DNA of 53,097 nucleotides, taken from assembly GCF_016734815.1 (NCBI RefSeq), contig NZ_JAERQF010000037.1, forward strand, positions 1 through 53,097, read 5' to 3'. Source of the DNA: Hymenobacter rubidus. Its GTDB lineage: Bacteria; Bacteroidota; Bacteroidia; Cytophagales; Hymenobacteraceae. This document shows positions 25,829 to 34,054 of this stretch, one piece after another. The notes under the pieces are model-generated. The model saw only the letters and a program-made list of their open reading frames with translations. It searched no databases and was not told the DNA's origin. Made by a program: the position numbers and the translations under genes. Positions within the stretch are counted from its first letter, which is position 1. Every line of letters starts with the position of its first letter.

Positions 25829-26257
25829 ATGAAGAAGTCGCACCTGTTCGTTCTGGCCATTATTGCGGTGGCCGCCGCCATCATCCTCAGCACCACTGCC
25901 GATGCCAGCGTATACGTCGGTTTCGGCGAGGCCCGCCAGCGGGCCGCCGAGGGCAACACGACCAAGGTGCATGTGGTGGGCCGACTTCCGCGCGATGCCG
26001 CCAAGCACCCCGTGGGCCTGGAGTATGACCCCATGACAGACCCCAACTACTTCGCCTTCACCCTGATTGACACCACTCACCTGGCCCAGCGCGTGGTGTA
26101 TAATAACCCCAAGCCCCAAGATTTCGACGCCTCCGAGCAAGTCGTCATCACCGGCTGCATGAAGGGCGACGTATTTATGGCCGACAACATCCTGCTGAAG
26201 TGCCCCAGCAAGTACGTGAAGAAGGATTTGAAGGGCGCGACGACTTCGGTCAACTAA
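25829..26257 (+). CDS. ccmE: Cytochrome c maturation protein CcmE, Cys-type
   Basis: A 142-residue protein with one N-terminal membrane anchor (about 5-22) and a periplasmic OB-fold domain (about 25-125). The canonical heme-attachment motif of CcmE is HxxxY; here the same place near the C-terminus reads Cys125-Pro-Ser-Lys-Tyr129, i.e. CxxxY. A Cys-type CcmE is known from some sulfate reducers and archaea, where heme binds through the cysteine. Protein start ATG 25829 sits at the end of an ATCCGT repeat. Heme is passed from CcmC to CcmE and on to CcmF. Confidence 0.87.
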   Translation: MKKSHLFVLAIIAVAAAIILSTTADASVYVGFGEARQRAAEGNTTKVHVVGRLPRDAAKHPVGLEYDPMTDPNYFAFTLIDTTHLAQRVVYNNPKPQDFDASEQVVITGCMKGDVFMADNILLKCPSKYVKKDLKGATTSVN

Positions 26258-26281
26258 GCAGCATTGATAGTCATTCCGACG

Positions 26282-26368
26282 GTCATGCTGAGCTTGTCGA
26301 AGCAGCTCTACCGCGCAAGTAAATCAATTACTGTTGCGGTAGAGCTGCTTCGACAAGCTCAGCATGAT
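26282..26368. repeat. Dispersed palindrome, copy G (perfect 33-bp arms apart from the last base)
   Basis: 26282-26314 and 26336-26368 are reverse complements except for the outermost base pair (GTCATG against CATGAT). This copy has its own variant core, GAGCTTGTCGAAGCAGCTC, present in both arms. It overlaps the 5' end of the following open frame. Confidence 0.88.
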
Positions 26369-27490
26369 GTTCTTTTTTTCTTCATTTGCGGCCTGCTGCT
26401 GCTCCTCTTCGTCACTTTAGCCTCTACCGCCACCGCCCAGGTTGCCAACGATAACATCGAAAACCGGCGCCGGCTGCTCCTCGAAGAAACCATTACCAGC
26501 ACCTCTACCGGCTGCACCGTGCAGCGCAGCTGCGTGGATGAGCGCCTGACCGGCAAGTGCATCGAGTACCACAACGACCAGTGGTTTGAGTTTACGCCGA
26601 AGGCGGCCGGACGGTATTACGTCAATATTGGCGGGCAGAAATGCCGGGATGTGCGTGGGGTGCAGCTGGTCGTGCTCACCGGGCAGCCCTGCCAGCCGGC
26701 CACCTACCGGGTGCTCAGCTGCACCTCGCTCGGCACCCAGGACGACGTATTTGTGACGCTGGATTCGCTGCGCGCCGGCCAGCCTTACCTGCTGGATGTG
26801 GATGGGTACTTGAAAGACTACTGTCAGTTCACGCTGCAGGTGAGCCAGACGGCCGCGGGCATGCCCGTCAGCTATTTTCCGCCCAGCCCTACCCGGCTGC
26901 TGCCCACCGCCAGCCGCGTGGTGGAGCTGAGCTGGACTTTGCCCGACTCGTTGGCCCGCATCCCGGATTTCCGGGTGATGCGGCGCGAAATCCACCAGTA
27001 CCGCAGCACCGAGGTGCGCCGCGTGCCCGTGCGCCGCGACACCTACGGCCGCGCCGAAACCAGCTACGCCGTGGCTGATACCTTGCCCGGCCCCGGCATC
27101 TACGACTACCAGGTGGTGACTTCCCGCGCCGAAAATGGCCCGGCCGCCGCCCGATTGCGCCAGTGGTGGTACGCCTACGGCACGGCCGCTACCATGCCGC
27201 TGCCCGGTACCACGCCGGCCCGCGACGTGGTGGAGTTGCCACTGCGCAAGTACCCAGCCAGGGCCCGGCTATCCGTTGTGGTGACGGACCCGGCCAGCGG
27301 GCGGGTGCTGCTGGCCCAGCAGCTCATCAACCAGCCTGGTAACCTGCGCCAGGGCCAACTGCCCATTCGCCGGTGGCAGGAAGCGGGTTTGGAAAAAATC
27401 AGCGTCGAAATCACCTGTCATCCCGTGCGGGGCGACTTTTTCACCGACCGGTTGTTACTGAACCTCCCGCCTCCGGCGGCGCGGCCTTAA
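26285..27490 (+). CDS. Secreted hypothetical protein, start uncertain
   Basis: About 400 residues as drawn. I do not recognise the family. The body begins with a hydrophobic signal-like run (FFFICGLLLLLFVTLASTATAQ, split here as FFFICGLLLLLF and VTLASTATAQ), then a Cys-rich beta domain (STGCTVQRSCVDERLTGKC, CRDVRGVQL, VLSCTS) resembling pre-peptidase C-terminal-like sandwiches, then a fibronectin-like segment (VVELSWTLPDS). The only in-frame ATG (26285) lies inside palindrome copy G and would put about 30 odd residues before the signal peptide. ATGs at 26364 and 26367 are in a different frame, and one extra T in the T7 run (26373-26379) would bring them into frame. It sits between ccmE and hepT. 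Confidence 0.6.
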   Translation: MLSLSKQLYRASKSITVAVELLRQAQHDVLFFFICGLLLLLFVTLASTATAQVANDNIENRRRLLLEETITSTSTGCTVQRSCVDERLTGKCIEYHNDQWFEFTPKAAGRYYVNIGGQKCRDVRGVQLVVLTGQPCQPATYRVLSCTSLGTQDDVFVTLDSLRAGQPYLLDVDGYLKDYCQFTLQVSQTAAGMPVSYFPPSPTRLLPTASRVVELSWTLPDSLARIPDFRVMRREIHQYRSTEVRRVPVRRDTYGRAETSYAVADTLPGPGIYDYQVVTSRAENGPAAARLRQWWYAYGTAATMPLPGTTPARDVVELPLRKYPARARLSVVVTDPASGRVLLAQQLINQPGNLRQGQLPIRRWQEAGLEKISVEITCHPVRGDFFTDRLLLNLPPPAARP

Positions 27491-27495
27491 ATTTG
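27488..27495 (+). promoter_or_regulatory. Possible -7 promoter box for hepT-mntA
   Basis: TAAATTTG fits TAnnTTTG; its first three bases are the stop codon of the previous gene. It is 8 bp before ATG 27504, implying a very short leader. No -33 match was found. Confidence 0.35.
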
Positions 27496-27503
27496 CCTTT
27501 CCG

Positions 27504-27929
27504 ATGCGAACCCTCGACTCTTCCATGCTATTGCGCTGCTCCCAGGCCCTCGACCAGGCGCTAATGTTGTTGCAGCAGAGCGCGCCCGGCTCGGTGCTGT
27601 ATGAATTGTATCGCTCGGCCTGCGTGAAAGAGTTTGAAGTCATCATCGAACTGGCGGGCAAGTTGCTGAAGAAGGCCTTGCGCCCCTATTATGCCTCGCA
27701 CCGCCAGGCTGAGGCGCTGGTGTACAAAGATATTTTTCGCGCCGCGGCGCAATACGGTCTCCTCTCGACGCTAGACGCGGAGCGGTGGCTTACTTACCGC
27801 GACAGCCGCAATAGTACCGCCCACGAATACGGGGCCGGCTTCGCGGAGGCCGCCGTTACCTTTCTTCCTCGTTTCGTGACCGATGCCACCGCGCTGGCGC
27901 AACTGTTACACGGCAAACCCATCGATTAA
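27504..27929 (+). CDS. hepT: HEPN-domain toxin HepT (HI0074 family)
   Basis: A 141-residue helical protein. The HEPN ribonuclease motif is intact: Arg102, His107 and Tyr109 in RNSTAHEY give the RX4HXY signature. Known HepT toxins of this type are RNases kept inactive by the partner MntA, which adds AMP units to the motif tyrosine. ATG 27504. Its stop is 2 bp before the mntA start, the normal compact layout. Older annotation calls this family nucleotidyltransferase substrate-binding protein. Confidence 0.86.
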   Translation: MRTLDSSMLLRCSQALDQALMLLQQSAPGSVLYELYRSACVKEFEVIIELAGKLLKKALRPYYASHRQAEALVYKDIFRAAAQYGLLSTLDAERWLTYRDSRNSTAHEYGAGFAEAAVTFLPRFVTDATALAQLLHGKPID

Positions 27930-27931
27930 CC

Positions 27932-28264
27932 ATGCTCGACCTCAACCCGCGTTACGTTGCTATGCTGCACGACCTCATCGCCCGGCACCTGCCCGCCGAG
28001 GTGGCCGTGTGGGCCTACGGCAGCCGCGTGAACGGCAACCACCACGAAGGCAGCGACCTCGACTTGGTGTTGCGTACGCCCGGCCTGCAAGCGTTGCCAG
28101 CCGGCGTCATCAGCCGTTTCCGCGAAGCCCTGACCGATAGCAACCTCCCGATTTTTGTGGATACCCACGACTGGGCCACGCTGCCCGAGTCGTTTCATCC
28201 CCGCATTTTAGCCCGCTATGAAGTGGTGCGCCCCGGCGCGCCCGCACCAGCGGTACCCGCCTGA
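27932..28264 (+). CDS. mntA: Minimal nucleotidyltransferase antitoxin MntA
   Basis: A 110-residue protein of the DNA polymerase beta superfamily. GS at 30-31, exactly ten residues, then Asp42 and Asp44 give the GSX10DXD signature (YGSRVNGNHHEGSDLDLV), and Asp77 in IFVDTHDW is a candidate third carboxylate. It should neutralise HepT by AMPylation of its RX4HXY tyrosine. All catalytic residues are present, so the module looks functional. It is followed by ccmF after 15 bp, so antitoxin and ccmF may share a transcript. Confidence 0.86.
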   Translation: MLDLNPRYVAMLHDLIARHLPAEVAVWAYGSRVNGNHHEGSDLDLVLRTPGLQALPAGVISRFREALTDSNLPIFVDTHDWATLPESFHPRILARYEVVRPGAPAPAVPA

Positions 28265-28279
28265 TTTTACTTGTTGCTT

Positions 28280-30886
28280 ATGAACTTATTAGTAGGACAA
28301 ATCGGCCACCTGAGCGTCATCATCGCGTTTGCGGCGGCGCTGGTGGCGGCGTATAGCTATTTTCAGGCCTCGCGGGGCCGGGCGCTGGGCGAGGAAGACC
28401 CAAGCTGGCTGCGGCTGGCGCGGGGCGCGTTTTTTGTGCACGGCGCGGCCATCATCTCGGTGATTGTGTGCCTGTTCAACATCATTCACGCGCACCGCTA
28501 TGAGTACTACTACGCCTGGAGCCACAGCTCCAATCACCTGCCGGTGCAGTACATGATTTCCTGTTTCTGGGAAGGCCAGGAGGGCTCGTTCCTGCTCTGG
28601 ATTTTCTGGCAGGTGGTGCTGGGCTTCTGCATCATGCGCTTCAACCGCAAGTGGGAAGCGCCGGTGATGGCTGTGTTCAGCGGCGTGCAGGTGTTTCTGG
28701 TGAGCATGATTGTGGGCGTGGTACTGGGCGGGGTCAAGATTGGCTCCTCCCCTTTTATTCTACTCCGCGAGTTCCTCACCGACCTGCCGGTGTGGAAGAT
28801 GAACCCCAATTTCGTGCCCAAAGACGGCACCGGCCTCAACGCCCTGCTCCAAAACTACTGGATGGTGATTCACCCGCCCACGCTGTTCCTGGGCTTCGCG
28901 CTCACGCTGGTGCCGTTTGCTTTCGCCATTGCCGCGCTCTGGAAGCGCGAGCTCACGGCTTGGGTGAAGCCGGCTCTGCCTTGGACGCTCGTCGGCGGCG
29001 GTGTGCTGGGCGTGGGCGTGGTGATGGGCGCCTACTGGGCTTACGAAACCCTGAACTTCGGCGGCTACTGGAACTGGGACCCGGTCGAAAACGCCGTGTA
29101 CATTCCCTGGCTGGTGCTGGTGGCCTCGCTGCACGGCATGGTGCTGTGGCAGAAGCGCCGCACCGGCCTGCGCACGGCGTTTGCGCTGGTGGTGGCCACG
29201 TTTGTGCTCATTCTCTACGCCACCTTCCTCACCCGCAGCGGGGTGCTGGGCAACGCCTCGGTGCACTCGTTTACGGATTTGGGCCTGTCGGGCCAGCTGT
29301 TTATCTACCTGGCGGCCTTCACGGTACTGGCGGTGGCGCTGCTGGTTTCCCGCTGGAAAGAAATTCCCATCTCGCCCAAAGAGCTGAATGCCTATAACCC
29401 CGAGCTGTGGGTGTTTGTGGGCGCCACGGTGCTGTGCCTGGGCGCGTTCCAAGTGCTGTTCACGACCAGTATTCCGGTCTATAATTCGTTCATGGGCCTG
29501 CTTGGCATCAAAACCAACGTGGCTCTGCCCGCCGACCAGATTGCCCACTACTCCAAAATGCAGCTCTGGATGGGCGTGGGCGTGGCCTTGCTTTCGGGCG
29601 TGGCCCAGATTATGTGGTGGCAGCGCAACAACGCCGAAACCCTCGTGAACTCCCTCACGGCGCCCACGCTGCTGGCCCTGCTGGGCACGGCGCTGGTGGT
29701 GCTGCTGGTGCGCTACAACGGCCTCACCATCTCGCCGGCCTACGTGGTGCTCACACTGGCGGGCCTGTTTGGGGTGCTGGCCAACTTCGGCACCATTTTC
29801 AACCTGCTGCGGCGCGGAGTGCGGCTCTCGGGCGGCGCGGTGGCCCACCTGGGCATTGCCCTGATGCTGCTGGGCATTCTGGCCTCGGCCGGGTACTCGA
29901 ATATTATTTCGCGTAACGTATCGGGCCTGCTCTACTCGCGCGATTTTGACGAGGACCTGAACCGCGACAACGTGCTGCTGTGGCGCAACGAAAGCGCCCC
30001 CATGCACGGCTATCAGCTCACCTACACCGGCCAGTATTTTGAGGTGCCCGGCGTGCCCGGCTACGTCGATAAGCAGTTCCTGTTCCGCACCGACGACGAG
30101 TACAAGGCCGTGGCCCGCGCCCCCATCGCCGTGGAGGGCAAAACCTACTACAAGACCGGCGACACGGTAAACATTCTGCCCGAAAACACCTACTACCGCA
30201 TCAATTACAAGGACCAGAAATCGGGCGAGCAGTTCACGCTCTACCCCCGTGCCCAGATTAACGATGAGATGGGCGGCGGCGGACTGCTGGCCTCGCCGGC
30301 CATCAAGAAATTCTGGGGCCACGACATCTACACGCACATCAGCTCGGTGCTCGACCCGCGTAAGGACAAGCCTTGGAGCGAGGCGAAGGAATCGGTGCTG
30401 AGCGTGGGCGACACCATCTTCCTCAACGACTACTTCGCCGTGTTCCGGGCCGTGGAAGCGGCCCACGAAACGGCCGGCCTCAACCTGCAGAAAGGCGACC
30501 TCGCCCTGCAGGCCGATATGATTGTGTACGGCGAGAAGCGCCAGTACCACGTGCACCCCGTGTTTGTGGTGCGCAACCGCATGGTGGGCCGCGTGCCCGA
30601 CGAGGTGGAAGACCTCGGCGTACGCATCACCTTCAATGCCGTGGACCCCGCCACCGGCAAGTTCACCTTCGGCGTGAGCACCACGCAGAAGGACTACGTC
30701 ATTCTGAAAGCCATGGAAAAGCCCTTCATCAACCTGCTCTGGAGCGGCACCCTGCTCATGGCCCTCGGCTTCGGCCTGAGCGTGCGTCAGCGCGGCGGCA
30801 AAGGCGTACTGGCCGAAACCACCCCCGAACCGGAAGCTTCGGAAGAGGCAAACAGCCGCACCGCCCGGCCCCAGCCGGTGGGCTAG
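28280..30886 (+). CDS. ccmF: Heme lyase subunit CcmF
   Basis: An 868-residue membrane protein with about 13-15 helices. The WWD-type loop is at about 258-272 (FGGYWNWDPVENAVYIPWL), and conserved His residues occur in VIHPPTLFLG and ASLHGMVLW. A long periplasmic domain (about 550-810) precedes the last helix. CcmF takes heme from CcmE and, with CcmH-type thioreductants, attaches it to apocytochrome c. ATG 28280 is preferred to the TTG at 28271. A strong terminator follows. ccmH and ccmG are not in the window. Confidence 0.9.
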   Translation: MNLLVGQIGHLSVIIAFAAALVAAYSYFQASRGRALGEEDPSWLRLARGAFFVHGAAIISVIVCLFNIIHAHRYEYYYAWSHSSNHLPVQYMISCFWEGQEGSFLLWIFWQVVLGFCIMRFNRKWEAPVMAVFSGVQVFLVSMIVGVVLGGVKIGSSPFILLREFLTDLPVWKMNPNFVPKDGTGLNALLQNYWMVIHPPTLFLGFALTLVPFAFAIAALWKRELTAWVKPALPWTLVGGGVLGVGVVMGAYWAYETLNFGGYWNWDPVENAVYIPWLVLVASLHGMVLWQKRRTGLRTAFALVVATFVLILYATFLTRSGVLGNASVHSFTDLGLSGQLFIYLAAFTVLAVALLVSRWKEIPISPKELNAYNPELWVFVGATVLCLGAFQVLFTTSIPVYNSFMGLLGIKTNVALPADQIAHYSKMQLWMGVGVALLSGVAQIMWWQRNNAETLVNSLTAPTLLALLGTALVVLLVRYNGLTISPAYVVLTLAGLFGVLANFGTIFNLLRRGVRLSGGAVAHLGIALMLLGILASAGYSNIISRNVSGLLYSRDFDEDLNRDNVLLWRNESAPMHGYQLTYTGQYFEVPGVPGYVDKQFLFRTDDEYKAVARAPIAVEGKTYYKTGDTVNILPENTYYRINYKDQKSGEQFTLYPRAQINDEMGGGGLLASPAIKKFWGHDIYTHISSVLDPRKDKPWSEAKESVLSVGDTIFLNDYFAVFRAVEAAHETAGLNLQKGDLALQADMIVYGEKRQYHVHPVFVVRNRMVGRVPDEVEDLGVRITFNAVDPATGKFTFGVSTTQKDYVILKAMEKPFINLLWSGTLLMALGFGLSVRQRGGKGVLAETTPEPEASEEANSRTARPQPVG

Positions 30887-30907
30887 CACTTAAACCATAT
30901 ATCGTCG

Positions 30908-30943
30908 CAAAGGCCGTCTCAACTGCTTGAGACGGCCTTTTTT
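30908..30943 (+). terminator. Rho-independent terminator after ccmF
   Basis: AAGGCCGTCTCAA (30910-30922) pairs with TTGAGACGGCCTT (30927-30939) around a CTGC loop, followed by a T tract. It ends the ccm transcript. Confidence 0.88.
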
Positions 30944-30962
30944 GGCTAAAGCTACCTTGTTC

Positions 30963-31754
30963 ATGCTTCCACATTCCGCCTCGTTGCACATTGGTTTGCT
31001 CGGCGCCGGCCGCGTCGCCAGCCTGTTGGGGCCCGCTCTGGTAAAAGCGGGTCATCGGGTTGTATTTGTCTGGAGCAGGACGACTGCCGCTGCCGCAGCA
31101 CTCGCTGCGCAGCTACCCGGCGCACAGGCAATCACAGTGCTCACCGCGCCGCTGCCAGCCGCTGACATCTACCTGCTGGCCGTGCCCGACTCAGCGGTGG
31201 CGCCTCTGCTGGCCGCCACCAACTGGCCCCCAAGCGCACTGGTGGCCCACTTGGCCGGAGCATTGCCGCTGTCCGTATTCAACGGCCGGCCGACGGTGCG
31301 CGGCGGTGTGTTCTATCCCTTGCAAACTTTCAGTCCGGGCCGGGCCATCGACTGGCGCACCGTGCCGCTGTGCATTGAGGCCAGCGACCTGGCTGCCGAA
31401 ACCACTTTGCTCAACTTGGCCGCCAGCCTCAGCCAACACGTGTTGCGGCTCGATTCGGCCCAGCGCCTGAAGCTGCACGTGGCGGCCGTGTTTGCCAACA
31501 ATTTCACCAATCATCTGTTGGGCATTGCCAACGCCCTACTGGCCGAAGCCGGCTTGCCCGCCGCGCTGCTGGCCCCGCTGGTGCGCGAAACGGTGGATAA
31601 AGCCCTGGCCAATCCCCCGTTCAGCGTGCAAACCGGGCCCGCTGTGCGGCGCGATGCCCCCACTTTGGTTGCCCACGAGGCGGCGCTGGCGGAGCATCCG
31701 GCCTGGCAGGCGCTGTATGCGCAGCTCACGGCCAGCATTCAGGCGCAGCTTTGA
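30963..31754 (+). CDS. Rossmann-like and DUF2520 domain protein
   Basis: A 263-residue protein. IGLLGAGRVASLLGPALVKAGH (about 9-30) is an NAD(P)-binding Rossmann start, and DIYLLAVPDSAVAPLL is the matching strand-loop. The C-terminal half (FYPLQTFSPGR, LKLHVAAVFANNFTNHLLGIANALLAEAG) is the DUF2520 helical domain, with the conserved PLQTFS and NNFTNHL blocks. Structure resembles ketopantoate- and F420-dependent reductases; the substrate is unknown. The ORF opens inside the preceding terminator, so ATG 30963 is taken. Confidence 0.83.
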   Translation: MLPHSASLHIGLLGAGRVASLLGPALVKAGHRVVFVWSRTTAAAAALAAQLPGAQAITVLTAPLPAADIYLLAVPDSAVAPLLAATNWPPSALVAHLAGALPLSVFNGRPTVRGGVFYPLQTFSPGRAIDWRTVPLCIEASDLAAETTLLNLAASLSQHVLRLDSAQRLKLHVAAVFANNFTNHLLGIANALLAEAGLPAALLAPLVRETVDKALANPPFSVQTGPAVRRDAPTLVAHEAALAEHPAWQALYAQLTASIQAQL

Positions 31755-31780
31755 TGCCGGGCGCGGGGGGAGTACCTTTG
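31750..31780 (+). promoter_or_regulatory. Consensus promoter for the ferredoxin gene
   Basis: TTTG at 31750-31753, exactly 19 bp, then TACCTTTG at 31773-31780: a full match to the Bacteroidota -33/-7 consensus. The -33 box overlaps the stop codon of the DUF2520 gene. The start codon at 31824 would leave a leader of about 35 nt. Confidence 0.75.
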
Positions 31781-31823
31781 CGGCTTCAAAAGCTGTGTTT
31801 TTTCGACTTATAAGTTCCTCGTT

Positions 31824-32159
31824 TTGTCTGTTCCTGCCACCACCATCACCTTCCAGTTCAGCGACGGCCAGCCGGCCCAAACCCACGTGGCGGCCTCCGG
31901 CGAATCGGTGCTCGACGTGGCCCTGAACAACGGCATCCAGCTGCAGCACAACTGCGGCGGCGTGTGCGGCTGCAGCACCTGCCACATTTACATCAACGCC
32001 GGCGGCGACGACCTGCCCGAGATTTCCGACAAGGAAGAAGACTTCATCGACCGCGCCGAAAACCCGCGCATCAACTCCCGCCTGGCCTGCCAGTGCGTGG
32101 TAGAGGCCGATATGCAACTTGTGGTCACCATTCCGCCCCAGCACTTCCTGGGCCACTAG
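31824..32159 (+). CDS. fdx: [2Fe-2S] ferredoxin, adrenodoxin/ISC type
   Basis: A 111-residue protein with the adrenodoxin-type ligand pattern Cys-x5-Cys-x2-Cys in HNCGGVCGCSTCHIYI and a fourth Cys in the LACQCVV segment. DLPEISDKEEDFID is the acidic helix used for partner docking. Together with iscX next door this looks like the Fdx of the ISC iron-sulfur assembly system. No ATG is available; TTG 31824 follows a consensus promoter and gives the expected length. No iscS, iscU or hscA is present here. Confidence 0.85.
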   Translation: MSVPATTITFQFSDGQPAQTHVAASGESVLDVALNNGIQLQHNCGGVCGCSTCHIYINAGGDDLPEISDKEEDFIDRAENPRINSRLACQCVVEADMQLVVTIPPQHFLGH

Positions 32160-32282
32160 TTTTTTATTTAAATGTGAAAACAGGATTGGTGTGGAGAGGT
32201 GAAAATGCCTTCTGAAGCGCACCATTTCTACAAGCTAACACCGCCCCATTTTCACATCAATTCACATTTTCATATTTCACCC

Positions 32283-32519
32283 GTGAACCACTTTGAGCCG
32301 CCCATGCACTGGGCCGACCACGAGGACATTGCCATGGCGCTCTACGAGAAGTTTGGCGACGACTTCACCGAAGCCAAAATCTACCGCATTCGCTTCACCG
32401 ACCTCATTGAGTGGGTGCTGAGCCTCGACAATTTCGACGGCACCCGCGAGCAGGCCACCGAAGGCCACCTGGAGCAGATTCAGGCCAAGTGGGTGTACGA
32501 GTGGCGCGATAACCAATAG
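32283..32519 (+). CDS. iscX: Fe-S cluster assembly protein IscX
   Basis: A 78-residue protein from GTG 32283 (71 residues if ATG 32304 is used). HWADHEDIAMALYEKFGDDF, then IRFTDLIEWVLSLDNFDG and IQAKWVYEW, match the small acidic IscX fold that binds IscS and iron. Codon 32304 begins at the first residue of the E. coli-like protein, whereas GTG adds MNHFEPP; I cannot decide between them. The fdx-iscX order is the same as at the end of the proteobacterial isc operon. Confidence 0.85.
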   Translation: MNHFEPPMHWADHEDIAMALYEKFGDDFTEAKIYRIRFTDLIEWVLSLDNFDGTREQATEGHLEQIQAKWVYEWRDNQ

Positions 32520-32668
32520 ATGGACCGCGGTGGACGCCGCCGGCGGCCAACCCCGCGCCGCTTTCCCGCGTAAGCTGCCCTGAAGTGGACGTTCTAAATG
32601 CCATTTCAGGCATTGCCGCAGCCTTTACCCGGGCAGTTTATCCACCTTTCCATTTTTAGTTTTTTTGC

Positions 32669-32863
32669 ATGAAAACCGGCATCATTAAATTTTTCAACGA
32701 AGCCAAGGGCTATGGCTTCGTGACCGACGACCAAACGAAAGAAGACTTTTTCGTCCACGTAACGGGCCTGAACGGCGCCACGGTGCAACAAAACGACCGG
32801 GTAGAGTTTGAAACGCAGGAAGGCCGCAAGGGCATCAATGCCGTGAACGTCCGCAAAATCTGA
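32669..32863 (+). CDS. Cold-shock family RNA-binding protein
   Basis: A 64-residue single cold-shock domain. RNP1 is KGYGFV (13-18) and RNP2 FFVHV (27-31), and the opening MKTGIIKFFNEAKGYGFV is typical. It binds single-stranded RNA or DNA as a chaperone. It stands alone with a 150-bp upstream region and its own terminator; the region could carry a structured leader, but none was demonstrated. Confidence 0.92.
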   Translation: MKTGIIKFFNEAKGYGFVTDDQTKEDFFVHVTGLNGATVQQNDRVEFETQEGRKGINAVNVRKI

Positions 32864-32898
32864 GCTAGACCAACAAACGCCGGCGGGACTTCCCGCCC

Positions 32899-32932
32899 CA
32901 AAAGCTTCTCCCGCCACGGAGAGGCTTTTTTG
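32899..32932 (+). terminator. Rho-independent terminator after the cold-shock gene
   Basis: AAAGC-TTCTCC pairs with GGAGAG-GCTTT around CGCCAC, followed by a T tract. A smaller GC hairpin (GGCGGGA-CTT-TCCCGCC) lies just before it. Confidence 0.8.
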
Positions 32933-33005
32933 TTGCCCCACAGCTAGGGCCGAATGACGCCGGCCCGCCGGTTTCACCGACCTTTGCAGGCAACTGCCCC
33001 GCTCC

Positions 33006-33941
33006 ATGAACCCGCACCCGCCCAAGCTGCCCGCCGCTGCCGTGCCCCCGCCCCCGGCGGAGCGGCTGCGCACGGCCCTGCCCACGCTGGTGCGCTGGCC
33101 CAACCTGCTCATCATGCTCTTGTGCATGGCCTTGGTACGGGCCGGCCTGTTGCTGCCCGATGCGCCGCTGCGCGAGTCGCTGCTGGACCTGCGCTTCGGG
33201 GCGCTGGTGCTGGCGGCGCTGCTGGTGGCGGCGGCCGGCTACATCATCAACGACTATTACGACGTGAAGATTGACGCCATCAACCGGCCCGACCGGCTGG
33301 TGGTAGGGCGCGTGGTGAACCGACGCAAGGCCATGCTGGCCCACATGCTGCTCAGCGGGGCGGGCGTGCTGCTGGCGGGTTGGCTGCACCCGGTGCTGGG
33401 CGCCGTCACGCTGGGCACGGCGCTGTTGCTGTGGGGCTATTCGGCGCGCTTCAAGCGGGTAGCGCTGGTGGGCAATGCCAGCATTGCCACGCTCACAGCG
33501 GCGCTGGTCCTGCTGCCCGAGTTGCAATTGCAGCTGGCCCGCAACGACAGCAACAGCGTGGTATGGCCCTATGCACTGGCGGCTTTCCTGCTCACGATGG
33601 TGCGCGAGATTGTGAAGGACGTGGAAGACATGCGCGGCGACGCCCAGCACGGCTGCCGCACGCTGCCGCTGGTGTGGGGCGTGGCCCGCACCAAATGGGT
33701 GACGGGCTTTTTCCTGGCCTGCTTGGCCTTCCTTACGGCGGGCGCCACGGCGCGCTTGTTTGTGAGCGGGCACTGGCCGCTGGGTACCTGGCTGGTGTTG
33801 TTGGTGTTGCTGCCCATGGCCCAGTTGGTGCGCCTGCTCATTCGTGCCGACCGGCGGCGGCATTTCCACTCCCTCAGCACGCTGTGCAAGGGCATCATGC
33901 TGGCGGGCGTGCTGAGCATGGCGCTGGCGGGCAGGTTGTAA
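33006..33941 (+). CDS. UbiA-family prenyltransferase
   Basis: A 311-residue membrane protein with about eight or nine helices. The first Asp-rich motif is INDYYDVKIDAINRPDR (about 82-98) and the second is KDVEDMRGD (about 202-210); together they hold the Mg-diphosphate of the prenyl donor. The spacing and NDYYD form resemble the geranylgeranylglycerol-phosphate or chlorophyll-synthase-like branch that is common in Cytophagales, rather than MenA. The aromatic or polyol acceptor is not known. ATG 33006; a CCTTTG string 20 bp upstream may be part of a -7 box. Confidence 0.82.
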   Translation: MNPHPPKLPAAAVPPPPAERLRTALPTLVRWPNLLIMLLCMALVRAGLLLPDAPLRESLLDLRFGALVLAALLVAAAGYIINDYYDVKIDAINRPDRLVVGRVVNRRKAMLAHMLLSGAGVLLAGWLHPVLGAVTLGTALLLWGYSARFKRVALVGNASIATLTAALVLLPELQLQLARNDSNSVVWPYALAAFLLTMVREIVKDVEDMRGDAQHGCRTLPLVWGVARTKWVTGFFLACLAFLTAGATARLFVSGHWPLGTWLVLLVLLPMAQLVRLLIRADRRRHFHSLSTLCKGIMLAGVLSMALAGRL

Positions 33942-33968
33942 TGTTTTTTGGTTGTTTGATTGAAAAGC

Positions 33969-34000
33969 ACGTCATGTCTCGGCTGCGCTTGACATGACGT
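33969..34000. repeat. Short palindrome related to the dispersed family, copy H
   Basis: ACGTCATGTC (33969-33978) and GACATGACGT (33991-34000) are exact reverse complements around TCGGCTGCGCTT. It keeps the outer ACGTCATG of the larger elements but has lost the core. Confidence 0.65.
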
Positions 34001-34054
34001 CCTGATTCTATCCGACCATTCCTTTGTATTCACTGCATAACCACTAACTGTTCA

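Noticed and set aside
28760..30889. 709-codon open frame on the minus strand
   Set aside because: It lies wholly opposite ccmF, whose protein is unmistakable; the frame is His/Gly/Ala-rich and featureless, as expected from GC-rich antisense.
32520..32668. Cold-shock leader as a thermosensor or riboswitch
   Set aside because: The spacer has some self-complementarity, but I could not show a defined structure or compare it with relatives.
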